Below, piece by piece: positions 24,663 through 48,651 of a stretch of 64,000 bases of DNA. The notes beneath the pieces are model-generated. The model did not search any database, was not told the DNA's origin, and worked only from the letters and a program-made list of their open reading frames with translations. The stretch comes from Bigelowiella natans CCMP2755. Taxonomy: Eukaryota; Cercozoa; Chlorarachniophyceae. The stretch covers positions 1 to 64,000 of the forward strand of contig ADNK01003372.1 in the NCBI GenBank assembly GCA_000320545.1. The letters run 5' to 3'. A program made the position numbers and the translations under genes. Numbering within the stretch: position 1 is the first letter of the stretch; the number at the start of each line of letters is the position of its first letter.

Positions 24663-25636
24663 TAAGACGTGAAGCTGTGCTTCTTCAACAAGGATAATGC
24701 TAACATTGGCATTCATAGTATTTTTCTAGAGAGTTTTTTTAGTGTAGTTGCTTCGAAGAAGTCAATCACTAATCGATTTTCATTCGTGTGACATGTTTGT
24801 TGCCAAATTGTGCTACAATATTGCAAATCATGTTACGTAGTATCCGATAGAAACGGGATACCACGGTTTCGCTGCTGTGTTGATTGAATTTCATGCGACG
24901 ATATTACATTCAATCCGACCCGTCGTTCGCTGTTAAAGCCCAATCTAGCAATGCATGTGTCAAGCTAAGTTGAACGCAATATTATGCCGACGACTGAGTA
25001 GCTCAACTAGACAAAGTACGCGGTCTCTTCTCACAGCGATCGCCAATGACGTTTGATTGTACTGATCTATGGTAGAGAAAGAGACATCTGGTGTAAACCC
25101 CAAACGCACATACATGCATGTTGTGTATCGTAGCTACGCTAGCAGTACGTACGCATTGAGACGCTATGGCCACACAGTGACAGAACACGTATATGATTCA
25201 ATTCGCTCATTGGCTTGGCATGTGTTTTGCAAATATGAATTGTTGTTGATGTCATAGTATGTGTAATATAACAAAGGCGAGTGTACACATGTCGCCCCGC
25301 TTAACCGTGCTTACATCTGCTATAGATACCTAGACATGTCTGATCGTCAGCAGTGGCACTAGCTCGCCATTGCACTTTTTTGCGCGTATCGAGCGCTAGA
25401 GCGCATTGCATGCACCCATATAATACGTCATCTAGACGTGCAAACAAAGCTGCACACCCTTCACTTTTGCATGATCTTGCTTTATTGCATTGGCTGGTGT
25501 ATCGATTAAAGAAAAGCACAACTCTTACACTCAAATCAACAGAAGTAGAAATTGTGACACTGACCGATGTGGGATATATAACAAATAAAAAACTTTTGTA
25601 TAGAACATGACAATATATTGCTAAACCATCTCCATC
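24663..25636. other. Convergent intergenic island 3
   Basis: Gap between the dehydrogenase and the RING gene, which end towards each other. About 24780-25500 has the TGCA/ACGT/GCTAGCAG-rich, microsatellite-free composition of the other convergent gaps. The small ORFs on both strands have no recognisable features. Confidence 0.6.
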
Positions 25637-26097
25637 TCATCTTATGAAACTTACGTGTCGCTGGATGGTGGTACGGCAGATTGGACACTTAGCGGTGACC
25701 ATTTTAAGTAAACATTCCCTGCACGTGCACATGTGTCTGCAAGGAAGAAGTATTGTATCTCTAGGTTCTGAAAGACAGACTAAACATTCACCCCCTTCAT
25801 CTTCACCAAAGATTTCCTAATCAAGTATAAAATATACCACATAAGGCGTAGTAAAAATAATATCATGTGGTATGAAAAATGGAATATGATAAAGGCAGCA
25901 GCATGGCTGTGACTTGTTGTTTTAATACCCGAATGTGTACTGGTTGCTTCCCTGTCGCAATTGCACATTGCATGTCTGTTTGAATCCCAACCAGCTTCGA
26001 TATTACTCGCTCATTTTCACTTGATTTCATACTGAATCTAATGATAGTGATTTCGTCTCCAACGTTCGCTTTGTATTGTAAATACAAAATCAGCTTC
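25637..26097 (-). CDS. RING-finger E3 ubiquitin ligase of LUL/MGRN1 type, 3' exons
   Basis: Last exon 25637-25816 and previous exon 25914-26096 join in phase 0. The last exon encodes a C3HC4 RING: CLVC, then [11 protein letters not shown], then CPICRTT. The block [21 protein letters not shown] is very close to the RING of LUL (plant LOG2) and mahogunin (MGRN1), where a GxECVxCxSEPRDT motif is characteristic. The exon before ends IRVLKQQ and continues [10 protein letters not shown], matching the VMKQ...EIYGI segment just before the RING in that family. The product should transfer ubiquitin; many relatives are N-myristoylated, but the N-terminus could not be identified here. Upstream exons are treated separately (26098-27602). 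Confidence 0.78.
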
Positions 26098-26163
26098 ACA
26101 CTTCAAGAACGTCACTAGTATTTTTTAGCTGAATACCATTAATTTAACATCATGTAATATATT

Positions 26164-26207
<44 letters not shown>

Positions 26208-27108
26208 ATATATAGTGTCATGTTCGGTATCCAGAAAATTCTCATCCACGCGAAACGCTGCGCCTTCTTTCTTATCCATACAACTTACTTGTATTCAGGC
26301 TACTCGTCGCCGATGTAGTATGTATCACCGCCATGAACCTTGAAACATGGTTCTGTAGACATTTAGCAATCGCTTCCTCCCCGATTTTAACTTCAGCTTT
26401 CACTTCTACGCCAGCAGCGCTATTATTTAATTATAAAGATAACACTTAACAGAGGAAATGGGAAAATGTTTTGCACATGTCGTGTAAATGATGAAGTACA
26501 TGTTCAATGAAAGAGATGAAATAAAACATGGAATATACACGGGGAAAGGGAACTCATAATCGAAGCTTGTTGAAAACATACACGTCGATGTGTTCTTTTG
26601 TGTATTATTATATACACGTAACCGTGCGTGTATAGTAGGTAGGTCTGCATGCCACGATACATTCCTACTGTTGTAGATACGTAGTAGTGGTAGTAATAGT
26701 AATGCTAATGGTAGTAGTAGTAGTAGTAGTAGTAGTAGTAATGCTAATGGTAGTAGTAGTAGTAGTAGTAGTAGTAGTACATTTTAAGCGACTCCTTCGT
26801 GAGATAGGCTTCATGGTCAAGGAATCCTCCTCCTCTTCCTCCTCTTGAGAGAGACTTGAGTTCTTCTTCTTTGAGGTGGTGTTGTGTCCTCCTCATCCTT
26901 CTTCTCCGAGCACTATGTAGACCATCCTGCGAAGGACTGATATTCTTCTATCAAAGTAACATTATCTATGAGCAATATAACTGAATTCAACTAACAGCGT
27001 CAATCGAACGATGAAATCAACAATTTTCACATGCAAAATGCTATGCAATGGAAACGTTTATGACTACTCAATAATATATACTAGCGCCTGCCATTTCCCC
27101 ACAAAGCT

Positions 27109-27143
<35 letters not shown>

Positions 27144-27502
27144 GTTGTTTGATCCAATCACGTAATGACTCTTTAATTGGTCCAAAATATACTGCGGCCT
27201 GACTTGGAGCGTCGCTGCTTACCTGAACGAACAAGTCGGAGAGTGAGGAATAAGCCTCCCATTCGGTGTTTACGTAGTAGTAGTAGTAGTAGTTGTTGTT
27301 GTAGTAGTAGTAGTATTTGCAGTATCTCCTGCCCTCTCCTTCAATGTATAATTCTCCAAACAACTTACGTGAAATCTCAAAATTGACGATGATGAATTCG
27401 ATGATGATCTCTTGGTTTCTGTGGATATCGTCGATGATGATACCGACGGCAGTGGCAAGACCTACGAACATAAATCACATTGGTTTCTCAACGAGAAGCA
27501 TG

Positions 27503-27541
<39 letters not shown>

Positions 27542-27602
27542 CATAAAAATATTATAGAGCTGCAACTTGTATTAATAACACGCTGGGAAGGCGGCGAGTC
27601 AA
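26098..27602 (-). other. Probable upstream exons of the RING gene, unresolved
   Basis: Minus-strand open stretches with plausible splice signals occur at about 26260-26420, 26790-26940, 27170-27260 and 27330-27475, and no other gene accounts for them. Some would encode Glu/Arg-rich or Ser-rich sequence. I could not recover the LUL/MGRN1 DAR2 domain, so the N-terminal half of the RING protein is not established. Introns hold (AT)n at 26168-26204, two (AGT)n arrays at 26713-26779, (ACT)n at 27111-27141 and (AT)n at 27508-27538. Confidence 0.4.
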
Positions 27603-27702
27603 TCATGCTCTCCTTCTGCGTCCTTCTTCTTTTTCTTTTACAACCCTAATCGTCTTCGGCTCTACATGGGCAAAGGTACGAACTTCAGGAACAGGCCTAA
27701 AA

Positions 27703-27736
<34 letters not shown>

Positions 27737-28201
27737 CACATGACTACAAGAAGAAATATAAGAAAATTATTTCTTCCCTCAATAACCAAATAATCATTTT
27801 TTGAAGAATACTACTCTCTTTGACATACAGGCAATTATTAGAAGTACGTTGAGGTTTGCGTGAGGTTGGCATTGAGAATCTGCTGCATATGTGAGAGACT
27901 GATGGCATCCAAATGTTGGTTACTATCTACTTCTCCGTCGAGACGAATCACCACATTCCTAATACAGCAGCCAAGAATCAAGCGATAACTTATTACTATT
28001 TCCGCCTTGAGCTAAATCTCAGATTCTCAGCCCTCGGAAGAATTATTGCGAGGGCCAACATACAATAATTTCCTAATGTAGTTGTACCGATTGAGAGCAT
28101 TGTAGAGACGATATAACTTCCGTACACGTACCACGACCTGTGTATTTCAGTAAAGGAAAACTGATGATCATTCAACCAGTTTTGAACATGAGGACCCCGA
28201 T

Positions 28202-28235
<34 letters not shown>

Positions 28236-28453
28236 CATCATCATCATCCTTTAGACGCACGCAGCATTACCCACCTTGACCATCCAAAGAACACCCATGA
28301 AGAAGATCATCAGTATCACAAAATTGAAGGTCTGAACATTGGGAAGCATTTCTCCCCGTTTCGCAAGCCTGTGATTCAGAAACGGTGGTGTCAGTAAGCG
28401 TCATCGCGCGTAAAATGTAATCCCTTTCACCCATTGTTATCTCGTGCAGCCAT
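27603..28453 (-). CDS. Small single-pass membrane protein, unknown
   Basis: Five exons joined consistently in phase encode about 130 residues. The ATG at 28453 begins MAARDNNG. After a short hydrophilic start comes one clear TM helix, FVILMIFFMGVLWMV (about residues 24-38), followed by a very basic juxtamembrane stretch (KVVVRVRKLYRLYNALNRY), an amphipathic middle and a Lys/Glu/Arg-rich tail ending RRRRA. By the positive-inside rule the C-terminus should be cytosolic. I recognise no family. A (GAT)n array occupies an intron at 27702-27735 and a GAT/CAT array lies at 28204-28249. The start was chosen because it alone gives the phase needed for the TM exon. Confidence 0.55.
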
Positions 28454-29072
28454 CTTCTTTTTCTCCACTCCCTCCTTCTCCTAGCTAAAATGTGCATAAA
28501 ATGGTTATCTATCTATATTCGTAACTGTAATGATTGCTCTCCTCTCTTCTTTTTATCGTGTGTGCATTGTTACAATACCCTTATTGATACTATTGTTATT
28601 GGTGATCTTTATTTGTTTGATGTGAGTATCGTTAATGGTCGTCACGACCATGATGATGATGAGGAAAGATTTATCCATGTTATTCTTGCCTACGACTTAT
28701 ATTATATCCTTGTCGCTGCTGCACTACGGACTAAGAATCATCTCGAGAATGATGTAACAAACAAAGAAGAAAATATATCGAAAAACATCGTAGATTGTGC
28801 GAAATTTATTAAGAGGAATAAGTTGTTGCCAAACTGTTGCCGTAGATCGGAATGGCGCTGCTATCTCGATTTTAAGTCACTCACACCACCTTCTCATAAA
28901 CCCACTCCGTCCCTTTCCGCACTCGCTTTAAGTGCCCCTTACTGCAACAATAAGAGCAGCCTGTACTTGATTAAGAATACATCGGAGGAGAATAGAGACA
29001 AGGACTGGCAAAGGACGGTGCTACTACTACTACTACTTTAAGTGAGGAGCTTCAAAGAGGAATACGGCGAAG
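28454..29072. other. Divergent intergenic region
   Basis: Between the small membrane protein (-) and the VPS39-type gene (+). A 183-codon ORF (28490-29041, +) spans most of it but has no domain and ends in a Leu run encoded by an (ACT)n microsatellite, so I judge it non-coding. Promoters of both neighbours are expected here. Confidence 0.5.
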
Positions 29073-41756
<12,684 letters not shown>

Positions 41757-42815
41757 GCATGAAATGGAAAGCTGGTACAGTGAATGATTCCGTTGTACTT
41801 CTTCCATTTCTGAGTAGAATTCATTAGATGTGAAATTTGTAAATCCATGAAGGTTAGTTTCAAATTGACGCATCTTCGTCATTTAGTGCATGGCAATGAA
41901 TGCCATGTTGTTTGGCACAGTCAACTTGCGCTTCTGTTTCACAGTGAGTTCTTCTCACGATGATGGCGTCATCATATCTGAGCTCATTGCTGCAGCGCAC
42001 AAGGTAGCAAGGCCAAGATTGGGTGCATGCACTTGGCCCGCAAGTTCGATCATTGTTTGCTTCTTTTTTGGAGAAGCATTGTGAATGACTGATGCGCAAC
42101 ATTGTTTGTGCTGTCATTCGCGCCACAACATGCATGATGTGCGCGAGTGCATCGAAGTTGACTCCACATCGATCCCCACATGAAAATGCACACGAACGGA
42201 TTGATCAGACGATGCGACAATCGGTGCATGCTCACAACTCATGCTGTCAGGCTGATCTTGCCAGCCACTTGTGATGGCTGTGCACTGGCCGTGGCAAACC
42301 TTCTGTTTGTTTCAATGCGATCTCAGCTGCTGCGTGGCTGGCTTGCACACTGCCAGACTTTGGGACTGCTAGACGACTAGCTGAGGCACTGCTGCAATGT
42401 GACCTGGTTGGTGATGGTGAACGCGCACACAGAACAAACAAAGCACACCTGCCAGGTTCGTGTCCAACAGTGACCCTTGCATGTCCAGGTCCACAACCAC
42501 ATGTCGACGCATGTCAATGTGTCCTGGCGCTAGCGCCACACCAGCAACGCAGCAGCGCTGCGCAGCGCATGAAAATCGATCGCAGCGCTGATGTGATCGC
42601 AATGCAATCATTTTGAAACACATCATCAATCACATTTCTCCATGTTGGCCATGTTTGGGTCACAAAGCTAGCTGTGGAAGCCCAGAAATCAGCATGAGCG
42701 TGCACACACACACACACACACACGCACACACACAAACACACACACGTGCAGCTAGCAGATGCACCTGGACAATGGAAAGGATGAGAAGTCCCGTGCTCCG
42801 CAAAATTCCAGCGTC

Positions 42816-44014
42816 TCACCATCTGAAAGGTGAAAAGAAGTTCACTGACGAAGTGAGCAAACACACACCTGCATCAGCAATGCCATCAGGCCACACGTTC
42901 GCTTCGAGCTGAAACTCGAGCTCATTTGTGACAGACACAGCAACACAAAAAGCAGCAGGAACCTTGCCTCTGATGGTTTTGTCAATGAAACTTCGCTTCT
43001 GACTGACACTTGGTGCCACCACCACAGGCTGGGACGATCTGACTCGATGCTCATTGATGCATGCAAGCTGCTGGTTCGAAGAAGATTTTTCCTTGCTCTT
43101 CCGATTTCTGATTGAATGCATCACAGATTGAGCAGTGAACGTTGCTTTGATTGGTTTCAACAATCAACTCACCTTTTGGAAGCTTTCTCAGCTTTCTTGG
43201 CGTTGAGCTCCTGACACTTTGGCCTTTGTTCAGCATTCAATTTGGTGGAGCAAGGCACAAGATTTCCAGGAAAGCGGAATGTCATTCTGCTCTTCGATGC
43301 AACCCTTTCCGTCCCTCGAATGTCAATCTGTCGAAGTGTTTGACTCTTCCACATCACCTTCACGTTTTTTTCATCAGCGTGAGACTTTTGAATGTGAATG
43401 CAACTGCAATCTCTCCTCTTCAAAGGATCCAATCCACACATCCTGCGAATCACTCAACTTCCCTCGTTGGGCTCAATGCCGAGTGCTTCTGCCAGCTTGT
43501 TCGATGTGTCTCGTTGCCTCTCACCACCTGTGGTTGCCAACAGGACGTCTTCTGTGTCATTGCTCTCCACTTTCGCGCATCCTTTCCAAAGTTGGAGAAA
43601 GTGTTCCTTCGACATGGGAAGACTGAAAGAAGCTGTGGCTCTTTTCCTGAGGGTGCATCTTTTCAATGCCTGCTGTGCTCCAAATGCCACATTGCAAATT
43701 GTGGCCCCCAGTCCGTGTCCATCGCATTTGCAGCTTTGTTTCTCCTCGAAAAGCGTCTTGCACACTTTGCGTGAAATCCTGCGTGTGAGATGACGACAAT
43801 TCTCTCTCCTTTGGAGTTTTTTTTCGCATCTTCGAATTGACAGTGGGGCATTTTTCAATTCCAATTCTTCCCTTTGCTCTGCTGCCAGGCGAAGCGCCCT
43901 TGGGAAACCTCGGCTCCGTGCAATCCGAGCTCGAGCCCCATCCCCCCCCCATTCTTCCTCGCATCCTGTGCGTTGGGTCCACACCCACCCACCGCTGTGC
44001 CAAACACCTTTCAT
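42816..44014 (-). pseudogene. Leftward open frames of the insertion, interrupted
   Basis: A frame runs from a Met at 44014 to 43169, 280 codons, broken only by one in-frame TGA at 43454-43456. It continues in a different frame (43163-42816) with protein-like composition (for example SVSQKRSFIDKTIRGKVP and a VSVTNELEFQLEANVWPDG block). No domain is recognised. Either the gene is dead, the TGA is removed by splicing, or these are chance frames in biased DNA. Confidence 0.35.
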
Positions 44015-44044
44015 TCAAAAATTCGCTCAGGTGAAATCACATTG

Positions 44045-44460
44045 AAAAAGAGTTGATGACGGATCAGCAGGCCCCATTTTTGCAGATGACGACTTTCCAT
44101 GAAAAATCCAGCGCGTTCAATTTCAACTCTTTTTTCATGCGGACTTCGGCATTCGCTTGCTCTGCGCCTGCTGATTGTCCATCTTTGTGGGACAACACAG
44201 GCTTTGAAAATTGAAAGAGCCAAGACAAATTGAATTTTCATGAAAGTGTGGCGGGAACTCTCGTTTCATGTGATGCAGCAATGCTTGCACAAGTCCCCCA
44301 AAACTTCACACTGCGCAGGCGCAGGTGACAGCAGGAGAAGCGAATGTCGAAGTCCGCGTGAAAAAAAATTGAAAATTCGTGGTGCTGGCACATTGCAAAG
44401 TTGCTGTTGCTCAGGATCAGAGGGAATGGGGGCTGCTGATCCGTCATCAACTCAAAAGTG
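44045..44460. repeat. Large imperfect palindrome
   Basis: Left arm 44045-44225 and right arm 44270-44460 are reverse complements, with a spacer of about 45 bases. The outer part is perfect over 21 bases (44050-44070 against 44433-44453, core gttgatgacggatcagca). A middle block containing gcgaatg and gaagtccgc also matches, with mismatches and small gaps between. It sits exactly between the leftward and rightward ORF sets and could act as a shared promoter, an origin-like hairpin or a junction of two inverted element copies. Confidence 0.78.
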
Positions 44461-44515
44461 TCCGAATTGACACTTGTCAACCTTTTTTTTCATTCAAAAG
44501 TTCGGAGGCGCCTGC

Positions 44516-47500
44516 AATGGGGCGAAGGCCTCTCATGGCCGTGGAAGAGGCGATGAATCTGGTGAAATTGCTTTCCCTGCCTCGAGCAGGAGAACACAAG
44601 GTTCGATGAAAATGCAGTGTTCGATTTGATCTCTCTTGCGAGAGAAAAAGAGAATTGTGTTTTGATCACTTTGTGAGTTTTCGGTGTTGGTTTGTTGTGT
44701 TCATGACAGCCACTTGTGCATTCTGAGCAGACGTTCCCCTGGCTTCGGACGGGATTTCGATGTTGCGAAGGATCACGTCCTTCGAATGCAAGGGACACCA
44801 TGGCGAAAACCCACGAGAAGACCCTTTGCTTGGTGCCAGGTGCAACTGTGATGGGAATTGTGCTTCCGGAAAAAAATCAAAGAAGATGTCAGCCGAACTT
44901 CGTGCTTCGAGCGCTCGGGTTTCGGGGTGGAAAGAGAAAGCCACCGAGGCACTGTCGCAGGTTGATGAGGTGAAAAAAAATTCCAACGAAGCTGACATTG
45001 AATTGAAGCTGAGCAAAAAGAGAGAAGCTCGGCCAAAGAGGCAGCTAGAAAAATCGAAAAAAGAGCTTGCACGCGCCCAAAAAGAGCAAAAGGAGGCTGT
45101 GATGCAGCGCACCGATGCCATTGCTTCAGCCACTGCATCCAGAGCCAAAGCGAGGAAGCTCACAGAAAAAGTTGAGGCTCTCATCTCAGAAAAGAAACAG
45201 AAGTGCTGAAGCTCGCCATGTCAAGAGATGGAGATCGCCAACAAAAAGTGATGGGTGCTGCCAGCTTCAAGCTCAAGACTCAGAAGTCCAAGTCGGAAAA
45301 GCTCCTGTCATCCCTCAACAGCAAAGCCACTCAGCTCTCCATCCAACTCCAGGCATCGAAGTCTGCTGCGAAAAAGAATTCAGAAGAGTTGTCGAAGCTC
45401 AAACGCAAGCATCAAGTGGTGTCAGATCGTTCCAAAAACAGAGGGAGAGCTTTGAAGAAAATTCGAGCCAAGCTCTCTTCAATGAAGCAAGAAGTGAGGA
45501 GTTCGTGTTTGATCATGGGTCCAAAACGCAAGCTGAAGGATGATTCCAAAATCAAAACGCACCGCTTTGATTGCGCGCCGCAAAGCAGCAGAAGCTGAAA
45601 TTTCTCGCTTGACATCTCGGGTGGCAGAAAAATGGTGCATGCAGCTCTCTGGATGTGGAGCATTGGAATTCGCTGCTGAAGAAGAGTGCTCCGTGAAGGT
45701 GGCTTTTCGAAAAGGCACCAAAGCAGCTGATGTGGTTGGCAAGTTTTTGCATTCAGTTGGTGGTGGACCATCGAAAAAAAAACTTCACGAAGTTCGAATG
45801 CTCTCGCATGCTGTTCCATCCACGTGCTCGGTCAAGAAAGTGCAAGACAAAATGGATTTGGCCATGTGACAGACACAGCAACAATGGAGTCCATGTTTGA
45901 TCCATCTTTTGATGCTCATCACTTCGCAGTGCATCCAGAGAAGTGTTTCAAGCACACTTTTGAGCATCGAGGGCTCGAAAATCACACGACGCATGACGCA
46001 CTGCTCGAAGGTGATGGGCGTGGAACAGGGAATTCTTTCAAGTCTGTCACATTTCAATTTGGAATTCTCAATGAGGGCCGCCCAATGCACAGGGAGGACA
46101 GACAGTGCGTGTTGGCGCTGCTTGTTGGGGATGGAAATGGACCGATGCTTCAAAAACATCCAACTCCGTTGTTCACCAAACTCAAGGACTTGCAAGAGTG
46201 TGGCTTCACGTGGAAAGGGTGCCAAAGGAAAGTGGGGCTGCACCACACTGGAGACGCAAAATGGATGAAAATCATCCACGGCATGGTTGGTTTCCACTTG
46301 AAAAACCACAATGACTGCTTGCACTGTCACTGTCATGCTGAGGACAGAGCGGACACGACTGTGAAGTGGGCCACAGAAAAGCAGCGCTTCTCGGGACCTC
46401 TGAAAGAGTGCGGAAGGCAGCACAAAGATCTTCTTCCATTGTGTGCCAATGGAGCGTCGCTGGAGTGAAAACATGCACCTCGTGTTTCGGTTTCTTCGTG
46501 ATGAGATCACAGCTCGTGTGTTCACTGACATCACAAACACAGAGTTGGGCACCCCTCAGGAGGGCATGAAACAGACAGAAAACGACTTGCAAGCAGCTCC
46601 ATTTGACATGACCAAGTTTGAGTTCAGGGCGTGTGAGGTGAAAGACAGATCAGCAGTGGGAGGATTCACTTGGGCCACTCCGAAAATGGCGAAGATGCTG
46701 CAGATTTCAGAGGAATGGGACTTCGAACATCTGTGCAAAGTCAATCCTGGGAGAGGCGAGCCATTGCAAAAATCGGCAAGAAGCTGGGTCAAAATGCATC
46801 GCAGACTGATGGTTTGGCCAGGAGACGGGCCAGAACTGACTTGTGAAGAAACATGGAAGGAGCATTCGGATTTCATGGAGGCGCTCATGGAAGAAGGGTG
46901 ACAACAACGAACAACATGCATGCACATGTGCAGTGTGAGTGTGCGTGTGTGTGCAATTCATGACAATCATCACGTTGAAAATTTTCATTTGTGTGTGCTT
47001 GTCAGAAATGGAGAACCAGGCATGGATGACGTGGAGATGAAGGGTCTTCCTGGCACGATTGTGACTCCTTGTTGTGCTCACACTTGGGTCAATCACATGG
47101 GGGAGCAACACGGAAGAAGTGCTGCTCATTCCAACCACTTTTCAGAGAATCCTGGACCAATTGAATCAAACATGGATTCTGATGACTCATCTGATGAGGT
47201 TCAGGAGCTGACAGCTTGCTCAGGCGGGCTGAAATTTGCTCGGACAGACGCACTTGAACGGAAAATTTTGGCGTTTTTTCACAGTTGTTTTCAGACACTT
47301 GGCAGGCGAAATGATCATGTCATGCCAGACGCCGGGTTCCAAGAGCTCAGGAAACTCATCAATCCACACAAAAGTGGCAGCTCCAGTGGACACAAACATT
47401 GGTGCGAGTGGTGCGGCAAAGGACACGTTGGAAAAAAATTTTGCGCAGCGCATCAGCTCGAATGTGCCCAAGCACCGTGGACAGCATTGCAATTGTCATG

Positions 47501-47540
47501 CATGATGCACTTCAATCACATTTTGGCAACGTTTGTGTGA
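44516..47540 (+). pseudogene. Rightward coiled-coil / Cys-His-rich element protein, frameshifted
   Basis: The ATG at 44516 starts MGRRPLMAVEEAMNLVK and runs to a possible donor. After a gap, Lys/Glu/Ala-rich coiled-coil frames occupy 44885-45208 and 45203-45598 (one frameshift apart), then 45540-45866. A long frame at 45824-46468 contains HHTGDAKWMKIIHG followed by CLHCHCHAED, a pattern of an acidic residue near a Cys-x2-Cys-x-Cys knuckle that recalls uncharacterised protist transposon proteins. After another frameshift it continues to 46901. A further frame (46983-47540) carries HWCEWCGKGHVGKKFCAAH, likely a zinc-binding site. At least three frame changes are needed. Function as a transposase or DNA-binding protein is inference only. 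Confidence 0.4.
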
Positions 47541-48651
47541 CATCTGATGGCTTCAATGTCAATTGCAGTGATTTTTCCATGCATGTCCCATGCGCTTGCT
47601 GCTGGTGCAGGCTCATTTTGACATGCGTCGACACATGAATGGAAAACGAACAAAACTTGTTCACAAGATTTTGTGGCACGTGCCACCGACCCGCTTCAAG
47701 CAAATTGCGATCGATTTTTCGAAAGCTTGCCGCCTGCGCAACGCTGCAGATGAGGCCTTGCCTCACACGCACACTCGTCTAGTCGTGGTTGCCGCGCCAG
47801 TGCAGAGCAAAAGTTCGTCACGTTCCTGACAGCTTTCCTGAACTTTGATGACCAGTTCACTTTTGAGCACTTTCCATCTGCACTCACACCAGACTTGTCA
47901 AAACCAGAAAAACGAACAAAAACCACGCGAAAAAGGTGCGGCAAGAGCTTGCAAAGTCTGCAAAAAAAAACAAAATCCGAGCAAAATTGCAGCCAAGCAG
48001 GTGTCAAGACAAAACTTGGTGTCACCACAACAACAGACACCCTGACCCTGGCAGGTGTGAAGTGGCAAAAAATGGCTGACGCACGCACTTCTTCCCCGCG
48101 TAAGTGACGAGACCACGGGACAACCGCACGAAAAGAAGGGTCGATCACAAGTGAATTGCAAGCTGAATGAGTGATTGGATGAGTGAAGAAGAAGGCGAAG
48201 TGCACGTGCGAGTGAAGTTGAAGTGCCCACGGGGCCCCAAGCCAGAAAGGTGGTTTGCAAGACAGAGCAAACAAAGTTTCCAAGCGGCGATGTGTCTGAT
48301 CGAAAGGATCAGGAGTGCCGTGCCAACTCATCCACTCCCTTCCCCATTGACAAGGCAGCCAATGCAGGGAAAGTGAAGGCTGAGAGAACGACCGTGAGCT
48401 GGCGGTGCGCGTGCGTGCAGCCCGCCAGCCCGGAAGTCAACTTGCCAGCAGTTTGGCGTTGATCGATCGAACGTGCGATGTGTTGTCCATGACTAGATGA
48501 TTCCGAGATGACGATTGAAGCTTGTTTCTCATCACTCTTTCCCCCCATCATCATCGTCGCCATCGTTTTCGTGAACAGCAGCCAGCTTGCAGCAAGCACG
48601 TGGGTGTTCTTCGAGTTGTCGCAGTGGAAGAATGGCAGCAGGTTTCCTTCA

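Larger units (their letters stand above)
41757..48651. mobile_element. Foreign-looking 6.9 kb insertion with decayed ORFs
   Basis: This stretch between the VPS39-type gene and the WD40-type gene differs sharply from its surroundings: higher GC, very few microsatellites, abundant tttgaaa/ttcgaa and cacttg words. It holds a leftward set of open frames (42816-44014), a central palindrome (44045-44460) and a rightward set (44516-47540). Frames are long but broken by frameshifts or single stops, as in a degenerate transposable element or captured viral-like unit. I found no integrase or transposase motif that settles the class. The left part (41880-42700) resembles the convergent-gap islands. Target-site duplications and terminal repeats were not identified. 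The rightmost kilobase (47540-48651) has no supported ORF. Confidence 0.5.

Noticed and set aside
27330-27475. Ile-rich minus-strand frame that looks like a TM segment
   Set aside because: The run arises from ATC repeats in one of two open frames; the alternative Ser-rich frame is equally possible, so no membrane claim is made.
28490-29041. 183-codon forward ORF
   Set aside because: No domain, ends in a microsatellite-encoded Leu run, and lies in the promoter gap between two divergent genes.
43151-43774. 207-codon forward ORF in the insertion
   Set aside because: Cys/Ser/Phe/Leu-rich composition typical of the antisense of a charged coding frame; the minus strand reads more protein-like.
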